Source: Sporosarcina sp. FSL K6-3457 (GTDB taxonomy: Bacteria > Bacillota > Bacilli > Bacillales_A > Planococcaceae). Taken from it: DNA of 64,000 nucleotides. The DNA is taken from NCBI RefSeq assembly GCF_038007285.1, contig NZ_JBBOWX010000001.1, forward strand, positions 3,055,501 through 3,119,500. Direction: 5' to 3'. Every line of letters starts with the position of its first letter. Position 1 is the stretch's first letter. A program made the translations under genes and the position numbers. The notes beneath the pieces are model-generated. The model was not told the origin of the DNA and ran no database searches. It saw only the letters and a list, made by a program, of their open reading frames with translations. Positions 55,754-64,000 of this stretch are shown one piece after another.

Positions 55754-57565
55754 TTAAACCTCAAATTTTTCAAATGACCTCTCCAAAGAATCCGCCCTCG
55801 ATGACAGTTCTTCCGATGATGCCAGCAGCTCCTGCATCGATGCATTTTGTTCCTCCGTAGCTGCAGCTATTTGTTCAATTCGTTCCGCTGAACGCTCAGA
55901 TACTTTAATAATATCTTCTGCAGTTGTAATCATCTCATCCATATTTTCATGAATTAATTCAATTGTTTCACCAACATGGCTATTATGATTACTTAAAGTG
56001 TGAATTGAAGTTAAAATTTCAGCAAAGACATTGCCTACTTCCTTCACTTTTTGAACACCTTGTTCAACCGAGTTTGTGCTAATTTCCATTTCGTGAACCG
56101 TTTCCTTTGTTTCCTCAATAGAAGCACTTAATAGATTTTGAATATTTTTCGTTGCATTCGCAGTTTGTTCAGCTAATTTCCTTACTTCATCAGCTACTAC
56201 TGCAAAGCCTTTTCCATGTTCACCAGCACGTGCTGCCTCAATTGTCGCATTCAGTGCTAATAAATTTGTTTGATTAGAAATAGAATTAATCAATCCAACA
56301 ATCGAACTGATTTCTGTTGATCTTTGATTGAGAGAGTGAATAATTATGGCCACTTTTTCTACACTTGTTTGAATATACTCAATTTGACTGATGGAATCTG
56401 TTACATACCCCGCACCTTTTTCGATCTGATCACGAGTATCAGCAGTCAATTCCAACGTCTCTTGTATTTGAATAATTGCTTCCGATAACCTTGAGCTCAT
56501 TGTGAGTACTGTTTGGTTTGACGTTTGTGAACTACGAACCTGTTCATCAAAACCAGTCGCCACTTCAACGATTGCCATCGTCATTTGATTATTTACTTCT
56601 GTTGAAACTTCCGCATTTCCCTTTAACTCTTGCGACATTTTTGTCACAACTTCTGTTGTCGTCAACAATTGTGAAATCGATTGTTGTAGCTGATCCGCCA
56701 TCTCATTCATTGCAGAGCCAATCTCAGCAATTTCATCTTTTCCATCAGTATTCAAGCGGTTGTCTACAAGTTTTCCATTCGCTAATTGCTTACAAAAATC
56801 CACTGCCAGTCTAAATCGATTCGTAATCATCCGGCTAACTAATAAAAGTGCAATCGTTGAACTTATTAGTACAACTAAGACAGTGACCCAAATTAATAGG
56901 ATAGCATTAGTAGATTTTGTTGCCATTTCCTCGGTTAATAACTGCCTATCCGCTAAGGTAATTTCCTTTAATTCGTTCAGACGTTCAATCGAATAATTAC
57001 GATAAGTTGTCGCCGTTTTATGCAATTCAGCTTGTACAAATGCATCAACCCGTACATCATCTTGTTTAAACTTAGCAATTGTATTTAAAATATCCGCTTT
57101 GAAAAAAGCATCCATTTGTTCACTATAAAAGATAATCTTATCATAAATCTCTTTTCCTTCATCAGTCGTGAGATGTGCTAGTACTTTTTCCCCTGTTTGA
57201 TTAAACAGTTGAATTTGTTCATCATAATCTGTAGAGGTTGTTTTTGTATCGCGTTCCGTCAAAACATCAGTAAGAATAATATATTTTTGCTTAAAGATCG
57301 AGGACATCTCCATAATCTCAATCGAGACATCGTTCTTCTCTTCTACCATCTTTGAAAAACCCATTAAACTTTTCACCGAATAACCGGTAAATAATGATGA
57401 AAACAGAAATAGAACCATCACAAAAGAAAATACAATTCCATACTTTTGTCCGATTTTAAATCGAGCATAAACTTGACTAAGCTTCACTTTTTTTAACCCT
57501 ATCTTGTTCAATTCTGGCTTTTTCAACTTCATCTTTTTAATCTTATTTATATTAAATTTCCTCAA
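55754..57565 (-). CDS. Methyl-accepting chemotaxis protein
   Basis: 603 residues from a TTG at 57565, after GAGGAGAGG; the longer frame lacks a site. A very basic N-terminal tail (about 1-40) comes before TM1 (about 45-68), a four-helix ectodomain of about 170 residues, TM2 (about 230-252), HAMP, and the signalling domain with the hairpin tip [20 protein letters not shown]. The ligand is unknown. It is next to the galactan operon, so a sugar ligand is possible but unproven. Confidence 0.92.
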   Translation of the reverse strand: MRKFNINKIKKMKLKKPELNKIGLKKVKLSQVYARFKIGQKYGIVFSFVMVLFLFSSLFTGYSVKSLMGFSKMVEEKNDVSIEIMEMSSIFKQKYIILTDVLTERDTKTTSTDYDEQIQLFNQTGEKVLAHLTTDEGKEIYDKIIFYSEQMDAFFKADILNTIAKFKQDDVRVDAFVQAELHKTATTYRNYSIERLNELKEITLADRQLLTEEMATKSTNAILLIWVTVLVVLISSTIALLLVSRMITNRFRLAVDFCKQLANGKLVDNRLNTDGKDEIAEIGSAMNEMADQLQQSISQLLTTTEVVTKMSQELKGNAEVSTEVNNQMTMAIVEVATGFDEQVRSSQTSNQTVLTMSSRLSEAIIQIQETLELTADTRDQIEKGAGYVTDSISQIEYIQTSVEKVAIIIHSLNQRSTEISSIVGLINSISNQTNLLALNATIEAARAGEHGKGFAVVADEVRKLAEQTANATKNIQNLLSASIEETKETVHEMEISTNSVEQGVQKVKEVGNVFAEILTSIHTLSNHNSHVGETIELIHENMDEMITTAEDIIKVSERSAERIEQIAAATEEQNASMQELLASSEELSSRADSLERSFEKFEV

Positions 57566-57637
57566 AAAATTCCTCTCCTCTAAAGCACTATCCCTATGTG
57601 CTGATGTTATCTTCATGCACAATTACACATATAAAAA

Positions 57638-57680
57638 AGTAACCACCTAGTTCTCATTGAAAAGAATCCAGGTAGTTACT
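57638..57680 (-). terminator. gan operon terminator
   Basis: agtaac(c)acctag/c(c)aggtagttact hairpin with A/T runs, downstream of ganB. Confidence 0.8.
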
Positions 57681-57705
57681 CACTGTTTATTGTCTAGTCT
57701 ACCGA

Positions 57706-58845
57706 TTAGAATTCCTTGAAGACATTTAAAGAATCTAATGCATTGCCCTTAAAATCAAATAGTCCTTGATTTGCCCATGAGTTGCCAATCGGTGCGACAT
57801 CATTTCCATACTTCATACCTTCAAGACTTGCCCAACTCGTACCGTTTACTGGTATCCATGCAGGTTCCCAATAGACAATACCAATGCCGTTATTACCTGC
57901 AGTTTGTTGAACAGTTTTCATAAGATCCCGTAAGAAACTTTTTTGTCCCTCAACCGTCGCTGGATACCCTGCTACTTGCGCTAACTCTTCTGTAAAGATA
58001 CAAGCTCCAGTAGGGTCTTCTCCAGTAAATCCATAAGCCGCTTCAACAACAAGTAGTTCTTTCTGATAACGCGCACTAATATCATTTAAATTCAGCTCTA
58101 ACGCCTTTAAATCACCATGCCAAAACGGATAGTAGGACAATCCAATAATATCAAACTCAACGCCTCTGTTTGTAATTTCATCAAACCAAATCTGATATAA
58201 ATCATTCGCTCCACCAAAATCTAAATGTAAAATGATTTTGGCTGTATCAGCTGCTAAGCTATCTTTTGTCGCTTGAATTCCTGCCTTCAATAAACCTGCT
58301 AATTGATCATAAGATGTGTTTTTTCTTTCGGTTTCTACCTCTTCAAACCGTCTTTCTTCAAACAGATAAGTCGGTGTCTTACCTTCTGGCCAAAGCATGC
58401 CATTGGTAATTTCATTGCCAATTTGAATAAATTCTGGTGTGACACCGTTTTCTTTACAAGCTTCGAGTACTTGCTTCGTGTAATCATACACCTTATCCTC
58501 TAACTGCTTACCTGATAGTGACTCCCACGCTTTAGGCTTCGATTGCTTCTTTGGATCTGTCCAAAAATCACTATAGTGAAAATTAAGGAGTAACTTCATC
58601 CCTTCTGCTTTTGCCCGCTTTGCTAAATCGAGCGTCGTTTGCAAATCATTCGTTCCGCCGAGATAAGGTTTTCCTGCTTTATCATAAGGATCAACCCATA
58701 ACCGCAATCGGATTGTATCGATTCCATTGATGCGTAAAATTTCAAACAGGTCTTTCTCTTCATTATCAACAAAGTATTTTCCACCAAAATTTTCAACCTC
58801 AGTTAACATTGAAATATCGGCACCTTTTATAAACGTTTGTGTCAA
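57706..58845 (-). CDS. ganB: Arabinogalactan endo-beta-1,4-galactanase (GH53)
   Basis: 379 residues. GH53 marks: KGADISML near the start, IRLRLWVDPYD, the acid/base Glu in QIGNEITNGMLWPEG and the nucleophile Glu in LLVVEAAYGFT. No signal peptide, so unlike secreted GanB of Bacillus subtilis it would act inside the cell on imported galacto-oligosaccharides. TTG start with AGGAGAG. Last gene of the gan operon. Confidence 0.93.
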   Translation of the reverse strand: MTQTFIKGADISMLTEVENFGGKYFVDNEEKDLFEILRINGIDTIRLRLWVDPYDKAGKPYLGGTNDLQTTLDLAKRAKAEGMKLLLNFHYSDFWTDPKKQSKPKAWESLSGKQLEDKVYDYTKQVLEACKENGVTPEFIQIGNEITNGMLWPEGKTPTYLFEERRFEEVETERKNTSYDQLAGLLKAGIQATKDSLAADTAKIILHLDFGGANDLYQIWFDEITNRGVEFDIIGLSYYPFWHGDLKALELNLNDISARYQKELLVVEAAYGFTGEDPTGACIFTEELAQVAGYPATVEGQKSFLRDLMKTVQQTAGNNGIGIVYWEPAWIPVNGTSWASLEGMKYGNDVAPIGNSWANQGLFDFKGNALDSLNVFKEF

Positions 58846-58872
58846 TTCAACTCTCTCCTATCCATTCAGGGT

Positions 58873-58908
58873 GTGCGTACTTTTTTCATGACGCATAAAA
58901 GTACGCAC
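58873..58908 (-). other. ganA-ganB intercistronic hairpin
   Basis: 12-bp perfect stem gtgcgtactttt/aaaagtacgcac with a 12-base loop in the gap between ganA and ganB; a probable RNA-stability or partial-termination element. Confidence 0.6.
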
Positions 58909-58914
58909 TACTAG

Positions 58915-60978
58915 TTATCTTTTTCGTTTCAATAAACGCACACCATACGGCGCTAAGTCAATCTTAGTTGGTACCTGTGTTCCTTCAAGTAAATCCGTAT
59001 AGACCGCATCCGATAACGCAACCTCTTTAGCTTCCCTGCTAAAATTGAATAAGTAGATAGTATCATTTTCGCCATCTGTCCGACTTTGTGCTGTAACACC
59101 CTCTGGAAGTTCACCTTCGATTACTTTTTTCAAACCTAACTCTTCAACTAGTTTTGTGAATAAATCGAGATGGAATTCGCCCTTATTTCTAGATGCGATA
59201 TAATAGGCCTTTCCTTCTCCAAACTCATTAACCGTTAAAGCTGGCAGTCCTGCATAGAAATCCTCTTTGTAATAAGCTAAAGCTGTAGCACCCTCAAGAT
59301 GAATAACCTCACATAATTCATGTGCAACGTAATCCTTTGTCAGGCCTAACTCATTGCCGGCCGCCATTTCAATCGAATTGGTTTGGCCATCATGTAAGCC
59401 ATCAATTTCTTCCGACCAAATACCCAATGTTTTTCGCAACGGACCAGGGAATCCTCCCGTGAATACAAGATCATTCTCATCGACAATTCCCGACCAGTAT
59501 GTCGTGACAAAATGACCGCCTTGTTGCACAAACTGCTCAATTTTCTCTCCAACCCCAGGACGGACCATATAGAGCATTGGAGCAACGACTAACTTATACT
59601 TCGAAATATCCTTGTCCATATCAATCACATCAACAGCGACACCTTGATCCCAAAAGGCTTTGTACTGTGTAGCAACTGCTTTTTCATAGCCTACACCAAT
59701 ATTACGTGGCCCTTGCGCATCATTAATGGCCCAGCGATTTTGTGTATCAAAAATTATTGCAACTTCAGCATCTACAGTAGTTCCAACGATTTGATCTAAA
59801 CGACTAAGTGTTTCACCTAATCGGGAAACTTCCTTAAATACTCTTGTATGCTCATGACCAACATGATCCACAACAGCACCATGGAACTTTTCACTAGAAC
59901 CGCGACTCTTGCGCCATTGGAAATATTGTACAGAATCCGAACCATGGGCTACAGCTTGCAATGACGATAAGTAGTGCATACCAGGACGTTTTAATTTACT
60001 CACATCTTGCCAATTCGTTAAACTTGGCGTGCTTTCCATTAACAAAAACGGTTGCCCATCTTTTAAAGAACGGAACCAATCATGGTTCATCGCAATATAA
60101 GCAGCTAGCTCACTATCATCCGCATGATCATGCCAAGTCGGATAAGAATCCCACGAAACCACATCTACTTCAGCAGCAAACTTCGCATAATCAAGACCTT
60201 CAAATAATTCCATGAAATTCGTGAAGACCGGAATATCTTTATTTGCTGCTTTTAAAGGTTTGATTTCATGCTTATAAAAATTAATCGTTTGATCTGTCAC
60301 AAAGCGTTTCCAATCTAAATTCAAGCCGTGTACCATCGTTTCACCTTGTGGAGCAGGTGATTCCACTTGAGACCAGCTTGTATATGTGTGGCTCCAAAAT
60401 GTTGCCCACCAAGCTTTGTTCAAGTTATCCAATGTTGTGTATTTTTCTTGCACCCACTCACGGAATGCATCCTGACAATAATTACAGTGACATTCTCCAC
60501 CATATTCATTTGATAAATGCCAACCGATTACTGCAGGGTGATTCGCATATTTATCGGCCAATTTTTGATTGATAATCGCAATCTTTTCACGGTATTTCGG
60601 TGAACTAAAACAATGGTTATGACGCATGCCATGTAAATTACGAACACGGTTACCACCAACTCGTAGAACTTCTGGATACTTTTCCGACATCCAAGCAGGT
60701 CTAGCACCACTTGGTGTAGCTAGAAATGCGTAAATTCCATTCTCGGCAAACGTATCAAGAATTTGGTCTAACCATTCAAAAGTGAATACACCTTCCTCAG
60801 GCTCCAGCTTACTCCAAGCAAACATTCCGATTGACATCACATTACAATTTGCCAACTTCATTAAACGAATATCCTCGGCAAGGATTTCTGGGTTGTCCTG
60901 CCATTGTTCCGGGAAATAGTCCGCCCCGTGCAACACCTTTTGAATTCTATTACTTACAGGATCATATACTTTTGTCAT
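58915..60978 (-). CDS. ganA: Beta-galactosidase GH42
   Basis: 687 residues. GH42 TIM barrel with HGADYFPEQW at the start, acid/base Glu in WHLSNEYGGECHC, the nucleophile Glu in FLLMESTPSLTNWQ, and Cys residues (CHCNYC) that hold a structural zinc; then the trimerisation and small beta domains. It removes galactose from galacto-oligosaccharides in the cytoplasm. ATG with AGGTGAT. 36 bases after ganQ. Confidence 0.95.
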   Translation of the reverse strand: MTKVYDPVSNRIQKVLHGADYFPEQWQDNPEILAEDIRLMKLANCNVMSIGMFAWSKLEPEEGVFTFEWLDQILDTFAENGIYAFLATPSGARPAWMSEKYPEVLRVGGNRVRNLHGMRHNHCFSSPKYREKIAIINQKLADKYANHPAVIGWHLSNEYGGECHCNYCQDAFREWVQEKYTTLDNLNKAWWATFWSHTYTSWSQVESPAPQGETMVHGLNLDWKRFVTDQTINFYKHEIKPLKAANKDIPVFTNFMELFEGLDYAKFAAEVDVVSWDSYPTWHDHADDSELAAYIAMNHDWFRSLKDGQPFLLMESTPSLTNWQDVSKLKRPGMHYLSSLQAVAHGSDSVQYFQWRKSRGSSEKFHGAVVDHVGHEHTRVFKEVSRLGETLSRLDQIVGTTVDAEVAIIFDTQNRWAINDAQGPRNIGVGYEKAVATQYKAFWDQGVAVDVIDMDKDISKYKLVVAPMLYMVRPGVGEKIEQFVQQGGHFVTTYWSGIVDENDLVFTGGFPGPLRKTLGIWSEEIDGLHDGQTNSIEMAAGNELGLTKDYVAHELCEVIHLEGATALAYYKEDFYAGLPALTVNEFGEGKAYYIASRNKGEFHLDLFTKLVEELGLKKVIEGELPEGVTAQSRTDGENDTIYLFNFSREAKEVALSDAVYTDLLEGTQVPTKIDLAPYGVRLLKRKR

Positions 60979-61012
60979 TTAAATCACCTTTTCTAATTAT
61001 TTTAGTTTCTAC

Positions 61013-61855
61013 TTAGCCTTTTGTTCCCCCACTAGTCAAACCGGAGATTAAGAATCGTTGTAAAAATAAATAGATCAGCGAAACAGGAACAGCAATTAAA
61101 ATGGCTCCGGCAGAAAATCGAGTAAAGTTATTCGCAAATTTATCACTGATAAAGTTAAACAACCCCACGGCTAACGTGTAATTATCTGGGCTTCTTAATA
61201 TAATCGACGGTAAGATAAAGTCGAACAATGGGCCCATAAAGTTAAATAATGCGACAACCGCTAAGATTGGCATTGCCATTGGCAATATGATTTTGATAAA
61301 TACAGTCATATGTCCGGCACCATCCATTCGAGCCGCTTCATCCAGCTCACGTGGGATTGTATCCAAATAGCCTTTAACAAGCCAAGCATTAAATGGAATT
61401 TGTCCACCCACATAGATCAGGATTAACCCAGACAATGTATCCAATAGTCCAACTAAGTTAAGTAAAATATACAAAGCAACCATCGCCATAATAACCGGGA
61501 ACATTTGTAAGATTAAAAATGTATATAACCCCGACTGGCGTCCAACAAACTTATAGCGCGAGAACGCATAGGCGACCAGCGATGTCATAACGACTGAAAG
61601 TACAGCTGATACAGTTGAAACAATCATACTGTTTTTATACCAAGTTAAATAATTACTATTTGGATCCGTAAATAACCATTTATAGTGAACAAGTGACCAA
61701 TTTTCAGGAATAATCGTCGAAGAATATAAGCTTGTTCCAGCGTTTAGCGACATTCCGAATGCCCAAAGTAAAGGGTAAATAATGATGATAGCCATAAACG
61801 CAAATACTGCATAAATCCCTGTTAATTCCAATATTGATTTTACTTTTGGTTTCAT
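61013..61855 (-). CDS. ganQ: Galacto-oligosaccharide ABC permease GanQ
   Basis: 280 residues, six helices of the MalG type, with the EAA loop LDEAARMDGAGHMTVFIKII. ATG at 61855 chosen, eight bases after GAGGGG; it overlaps the ganP stop. It forms the import channel with GanP. No ATPase is visible; MsmX-type shared ATPases serve such systems. Confidence 0.93.
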   Translation of the reverse strand: MKPKVKSILELTGIYAVFAFMAIIIIYPLLWAFGMSLNAGTSLYSSTIIPENWSLVHYKWLFTDPNSNYLTWYKNSMIVSTVSAVLSVVMTSLVAYAFSRYKFVGRQSGLYTFLILQMFPVIMAMVALYILLNLVGLLDTLSGLILIYVGGQIPFNAWLVKGYLDTIPRELDEAARMDGAGHMTVFIKIILPMAMPILAVVALFNFMGPLFDFILPSIILRSPDNYTLAVGLFNFISDKFANNFTRFSAGAILIAVPVSLIYLFLQRFLISGLTSGGTKG

Positions 61856-63171
61856 CACATTTTCCCCTCTTCCTTAAATGAACTCGTTCGTCTAAATTGG
61901 AGAATCGCAAAGACAGATACCAAGATTCCGATAATTAAAGAGATGGCTGCAGCCATACTATAGTTATTCGTTTCGAACGTTAATTTATAAACCCATGAGA
62001 TTAAAATATCTGTTCCACCCGCATTTTGGCCTTTTACCGCTGGGCCCCCTCCGTTAAGGAGATAAATAACATTAAAGTTATTAAAATTCGAGGTATACTG
62101 GATGATTAGCAAGGGTGCTGTTGCAAATAGAATATGTGGCAAGGTAATACCTCTGAATTTTTGCCAACGTGAAGCTCCATCGACATCTGCCGCTTCATAC
62201 CACTCGGAAGATATACTTTGTAATACACCAGAGAATAGTGCAAACAAAAATGGATATGCAAGCCAGGTCTGAATCATAATCAACAGGATTTTCGTGTAAA
62301 ACGGATCCGTTAGCCACGGGACTCCATCACCACCAAAAAGTGGGATAATAATATCGCGGTTAATCGTACCAAATTGATCATTGAACATTGCAGCAAAGAT
62401 GAGAATGGAGACGAATCCAGGCACTGCCCATGGTAAAATCAAAATGGTTCTAATTAATTTTTTGAACTTAACTCGTGGATCATTGGCGAGAATCGCCAAA
62501 AATAAACCAAGGACGATTTGAAATGAAGTTGCGACAAGTGTCCAAATAATTGTCCAAGAAAATACACTAACAAATGTATTCTTCCATAAAGGTACTGTAA
62601 GTAGATTAACGAAATTGTCAAAACCTACCCATTGCACTAAATGTCTTGGTGGCGAATTATATAAATCGTAATTCGTAAATGCTAGCGTAATCGCAAATAA
62701 TAAGGGAAAGACGACAGTGAATATTAAGAGGATTAGCCCAGGGCCCGTTAGTAAGTATGGGAATGCTTTATCATAACTTGCTCTAAATGCACCCATTACT
62801 GTTGTCGCTTCCCAACCTTGCGAAATTAACTGTGCCTGCTTTTTCGCATCACGTACGTTGAGGATATAAAACAGAAGTGCAAAAGCAATTAAGATAATGG
62901 ATATTATTCCGTATACAAGTAAAAAGATAGAGTGATCGACACCCGCGATTGTTCCAAGTGTTGTAATTCCCCATAAGCCTAAACCAATAAAGTCAGCAAA
63001 AGTGACAATAAAGGCGATTTCTAAAATAATAAAGCTAATTCCCTTTATGTATTGTTTATTATAGATTTGCCCTAAACCCGCAAGCAAAATTGATAAAATC
63101 ATCGCGGTTGTAGCACTATGCGTTTTTGCATTTTTACGCTTCGGTTCTTTTGACTTTTCCGTTTGAGTCAT
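61855..63171 (-). CDS. ganP: Galacto-oligosaccharide ABC permease GanP
   Basis: 438 residues from ATG at 63171, after GAGGTGG. About eight helices of the MalF type with the EAA loop WYEAADVDGASRWQKFRGI. Two extra N-terminal helices are usual for this family. Partner of GanQ and of the binding protein upstream. Confidence 0.93.
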   Translation of the reverse strand: MTQTEKSKEPKRKNAKTHSATTAMILSILLAGLGQIYNKQYIKGISFIILEIAFIVTFADFIGLGLWGITTLGTIAGVDHSIFLLVYGIISIILIAFALLFYILNVRDAKKQAQLISQGWEATTVMGAFRASYDKAFPYLLTGPGLILLIFTVVFPLLFAITLAFTNYDLYNSPPRHLVQWVGFDNFVNLLTVPLWKNTFVSVFSWTIIWTLVATSFQIVLGLFLAILANDPRVKFKKLIRTILILPWAVPGFVSILIFAAMFNDQFGTINRDIIIPLFGGDGVPWLTDPFYTKILLIMIQTWLAYPFLFALFSGVLQSISSEWYEAADVDGASRWQKFRGITLPHILFATAPLLIIQYTSNFNNFNVIYLLNGGGPAVKGQNAGGTDILISWVYKLTFETNNYSMAAAISLIIGILVSVFAILQFRRTSSFKEEGKM

Positions 63172-63194
63172 AGTATCCACCTCGTTTAATAATT

Positions 63195-63228
63195 GAGTGG
63201 GAAGAGAATAACAGGTCCCTTCCCACTC
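63195..63228 (-). other. ganS-ganP intercistronic hairpin
   Basis: gagtgggaag/cttcccactc, 10 bp, 14-base loop. Such a hairpin after a binding-protein gene usually lowers downstream RNA so that more binding protein than permease is made. Confidence 0.65.
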
Positions 63229-63283
63229 ATATTTAGATTTATATTGCTTATCGAGTTAAAGTGATGAAAATACTAGTAAGCTA

Positions 63284-64000
63284 TTATTTGGTTAGTGCAA
63301 TTTTGTCTTTGATATTTTGAACGGTTTCATCTAAAATTTCTTTCACATCTTCACCACCAACAATTAGTTCAATCGCGCTATCAATATCCCATACTGCAGA
63401 CATTTCAGGAATATTTGGCATTGGTGTACCGTATTCAATTTGTTCTGTATACCCCGCATAGATTGGATCATCAATCTTATCTAGAATCATTTGACGAGGA
63501 GGAAGTTCACCGGTTACATCGTAATAAAGCTGTGAATTTTCTTCATTCATTAAGAATTTAGCTAAATCTTGTGCCCACTCCTGATTTTTAGAATAATAAG
63601 AGGTTAACCAAGATTTAACACCAACGAAGGATGGTGCATTTTCACCATTAATCTTTGGTAGTGGAGCAGTTGCTAAGTTATCACCTAACGCTGCAGCATA
63701 AATTGGTAAATTCCACGGACCACTTATAACCATACCTACTTTACCTTCTGTGAATAGTCCATCCAACACATCAATCGTTAGTGTTTTTGGTAGTAAACCC
63801 GCTGTTACAAATGATTGATATTGCGTTAGTCCTTCAACTGCCCCTTCATTATTGAGACCAATATCTTCTGAATCATACGTACCATTTTCTTCACCAAACA
63901 CATAGCCACCATAACTATTTATGAATGGATATAAGTAGTAAAATGAAGGACTAATTAAGAATCCATATTCATCTTTAGCCTTATTCGTTTTTTCTTGAGC
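63284..64000 (-). CDS. ganS: Galacto-oligosaccharide-binding protein GanS (partial)
   Basis: The C-terminal 238 residues of a MalE-type binding protein; the frame is open to the right edge. Typical parts: GKVGMVISGPWNLP, SFVGVKSWLTSYYSKNQEWA and the end ALIVGGEDVKEILDETVQNI pattern. The lipoprotein signal lies beyond the window. Order ganS-ganP-ganQ-ganA-ganB equals that of Bacillus subtilis, which supports the name. Confidence 0.9.
   Translation of the reverse strand, partial: AQEKTNKAKDEYGFLISPSFYYLYPFINSYGGYVFGEENGTYDSEDIGLNNEGAVEGLTQYQSFVTAGLLPKTLTIDVLDGLFTEGKVGMVISGPWNLPIYAAALGDNLATAPLPKINGENAPSFVGVKSWLTSYYSKNQEWAQDLAKFLMNEENSQLYYDVTGELPPRQMILDKIDDPIYAGYTEQIEYGTPMPNIPEMSAVWDIDSAIELIVGGEDVKEILDETVQNIKDKIALTK

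Overview
The window reads as a low-to-medium GC member of the Bacillales. Evidence includes a Spo0E-type phosphatase, a YhcN-type spore lipoprotein, HelD, the xpt-pbuX guanine switch, a gan operon in Bacillus subtilis order, strong AGGAGG ribosome sites and many TTG/GTG starts. The codon style, the intergenic repeats and the mix of genes fit a Planococcaceae genus such as Sporosarcina, but the species cannot be fixed from the sequence alone. There are no rRNA or tRNA genes, CRISPR arrays, transposases or integrases.

The most unusual region is 1-13.6 kb, a minus-strand cluster of twelve genes that runs off the left edge. I read it as a Gram-positive contractile-injection (type VI-like) apparatus: a 722-residue sheath protein whose N-terminus looks like TssB and whose C-terminus looks like TssC or a phage tail sheath, a 141-residue tube-like protein, two or three candidate baseplate proteins, and a control set of one Ser/Thr kinase, one active PP2C phosphatase, one membrane pseudo-phosphatase with TPR repeats and two FHA proteins. 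An Hsp70-like ATPase and a J-domain protein are present and no ClpV is seen. The kinase-phosphatase-FHA set parallels the threonine phosphorylation pathway of Proteobacterial type VI systems.

From 13.8 to 36.4 kb the genes are ordinary chromosomal ones: an ABC exporter with its own DesK/DesR-like two-component system, a secreted stalk-like protein, a HAD phosphatase, efflux pumps, xpt-pbuX under a guanine riboswitch, exoA, a nucleoside transporter with a cre site, a LacI regulator, helD and the pseudouridine-degrading pair psuK-psuG. The region 36.4-37.4 kb holds two kinds of intergenic repeat, a gene remnant and one small gene.

From 37.4 to 51.3 kb there are an amino-acid oxidase, a TrpXYZ-like ABC importer, sporulation genes, an orphan ilvB behind an FNR-like box, a LysM-propeller protein, an aeRF1-type protein, and a PTS group (IIA, BglG-type antiterminator, NagE-type IICB) controlled by a RAT/terminator switch.

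From 51.5 to 64 kb there are a PadR-controlled heterodimeric ABC exporter, a chemoreceptor and the galactan-utilisation operon ganS-ganP-ganQ-ganA-ganB, cut by the right edge inside ganS. Two copies of a structured repeat, 9.3 kb and 36.4 kb, share an outer stem with a compensatory base change.
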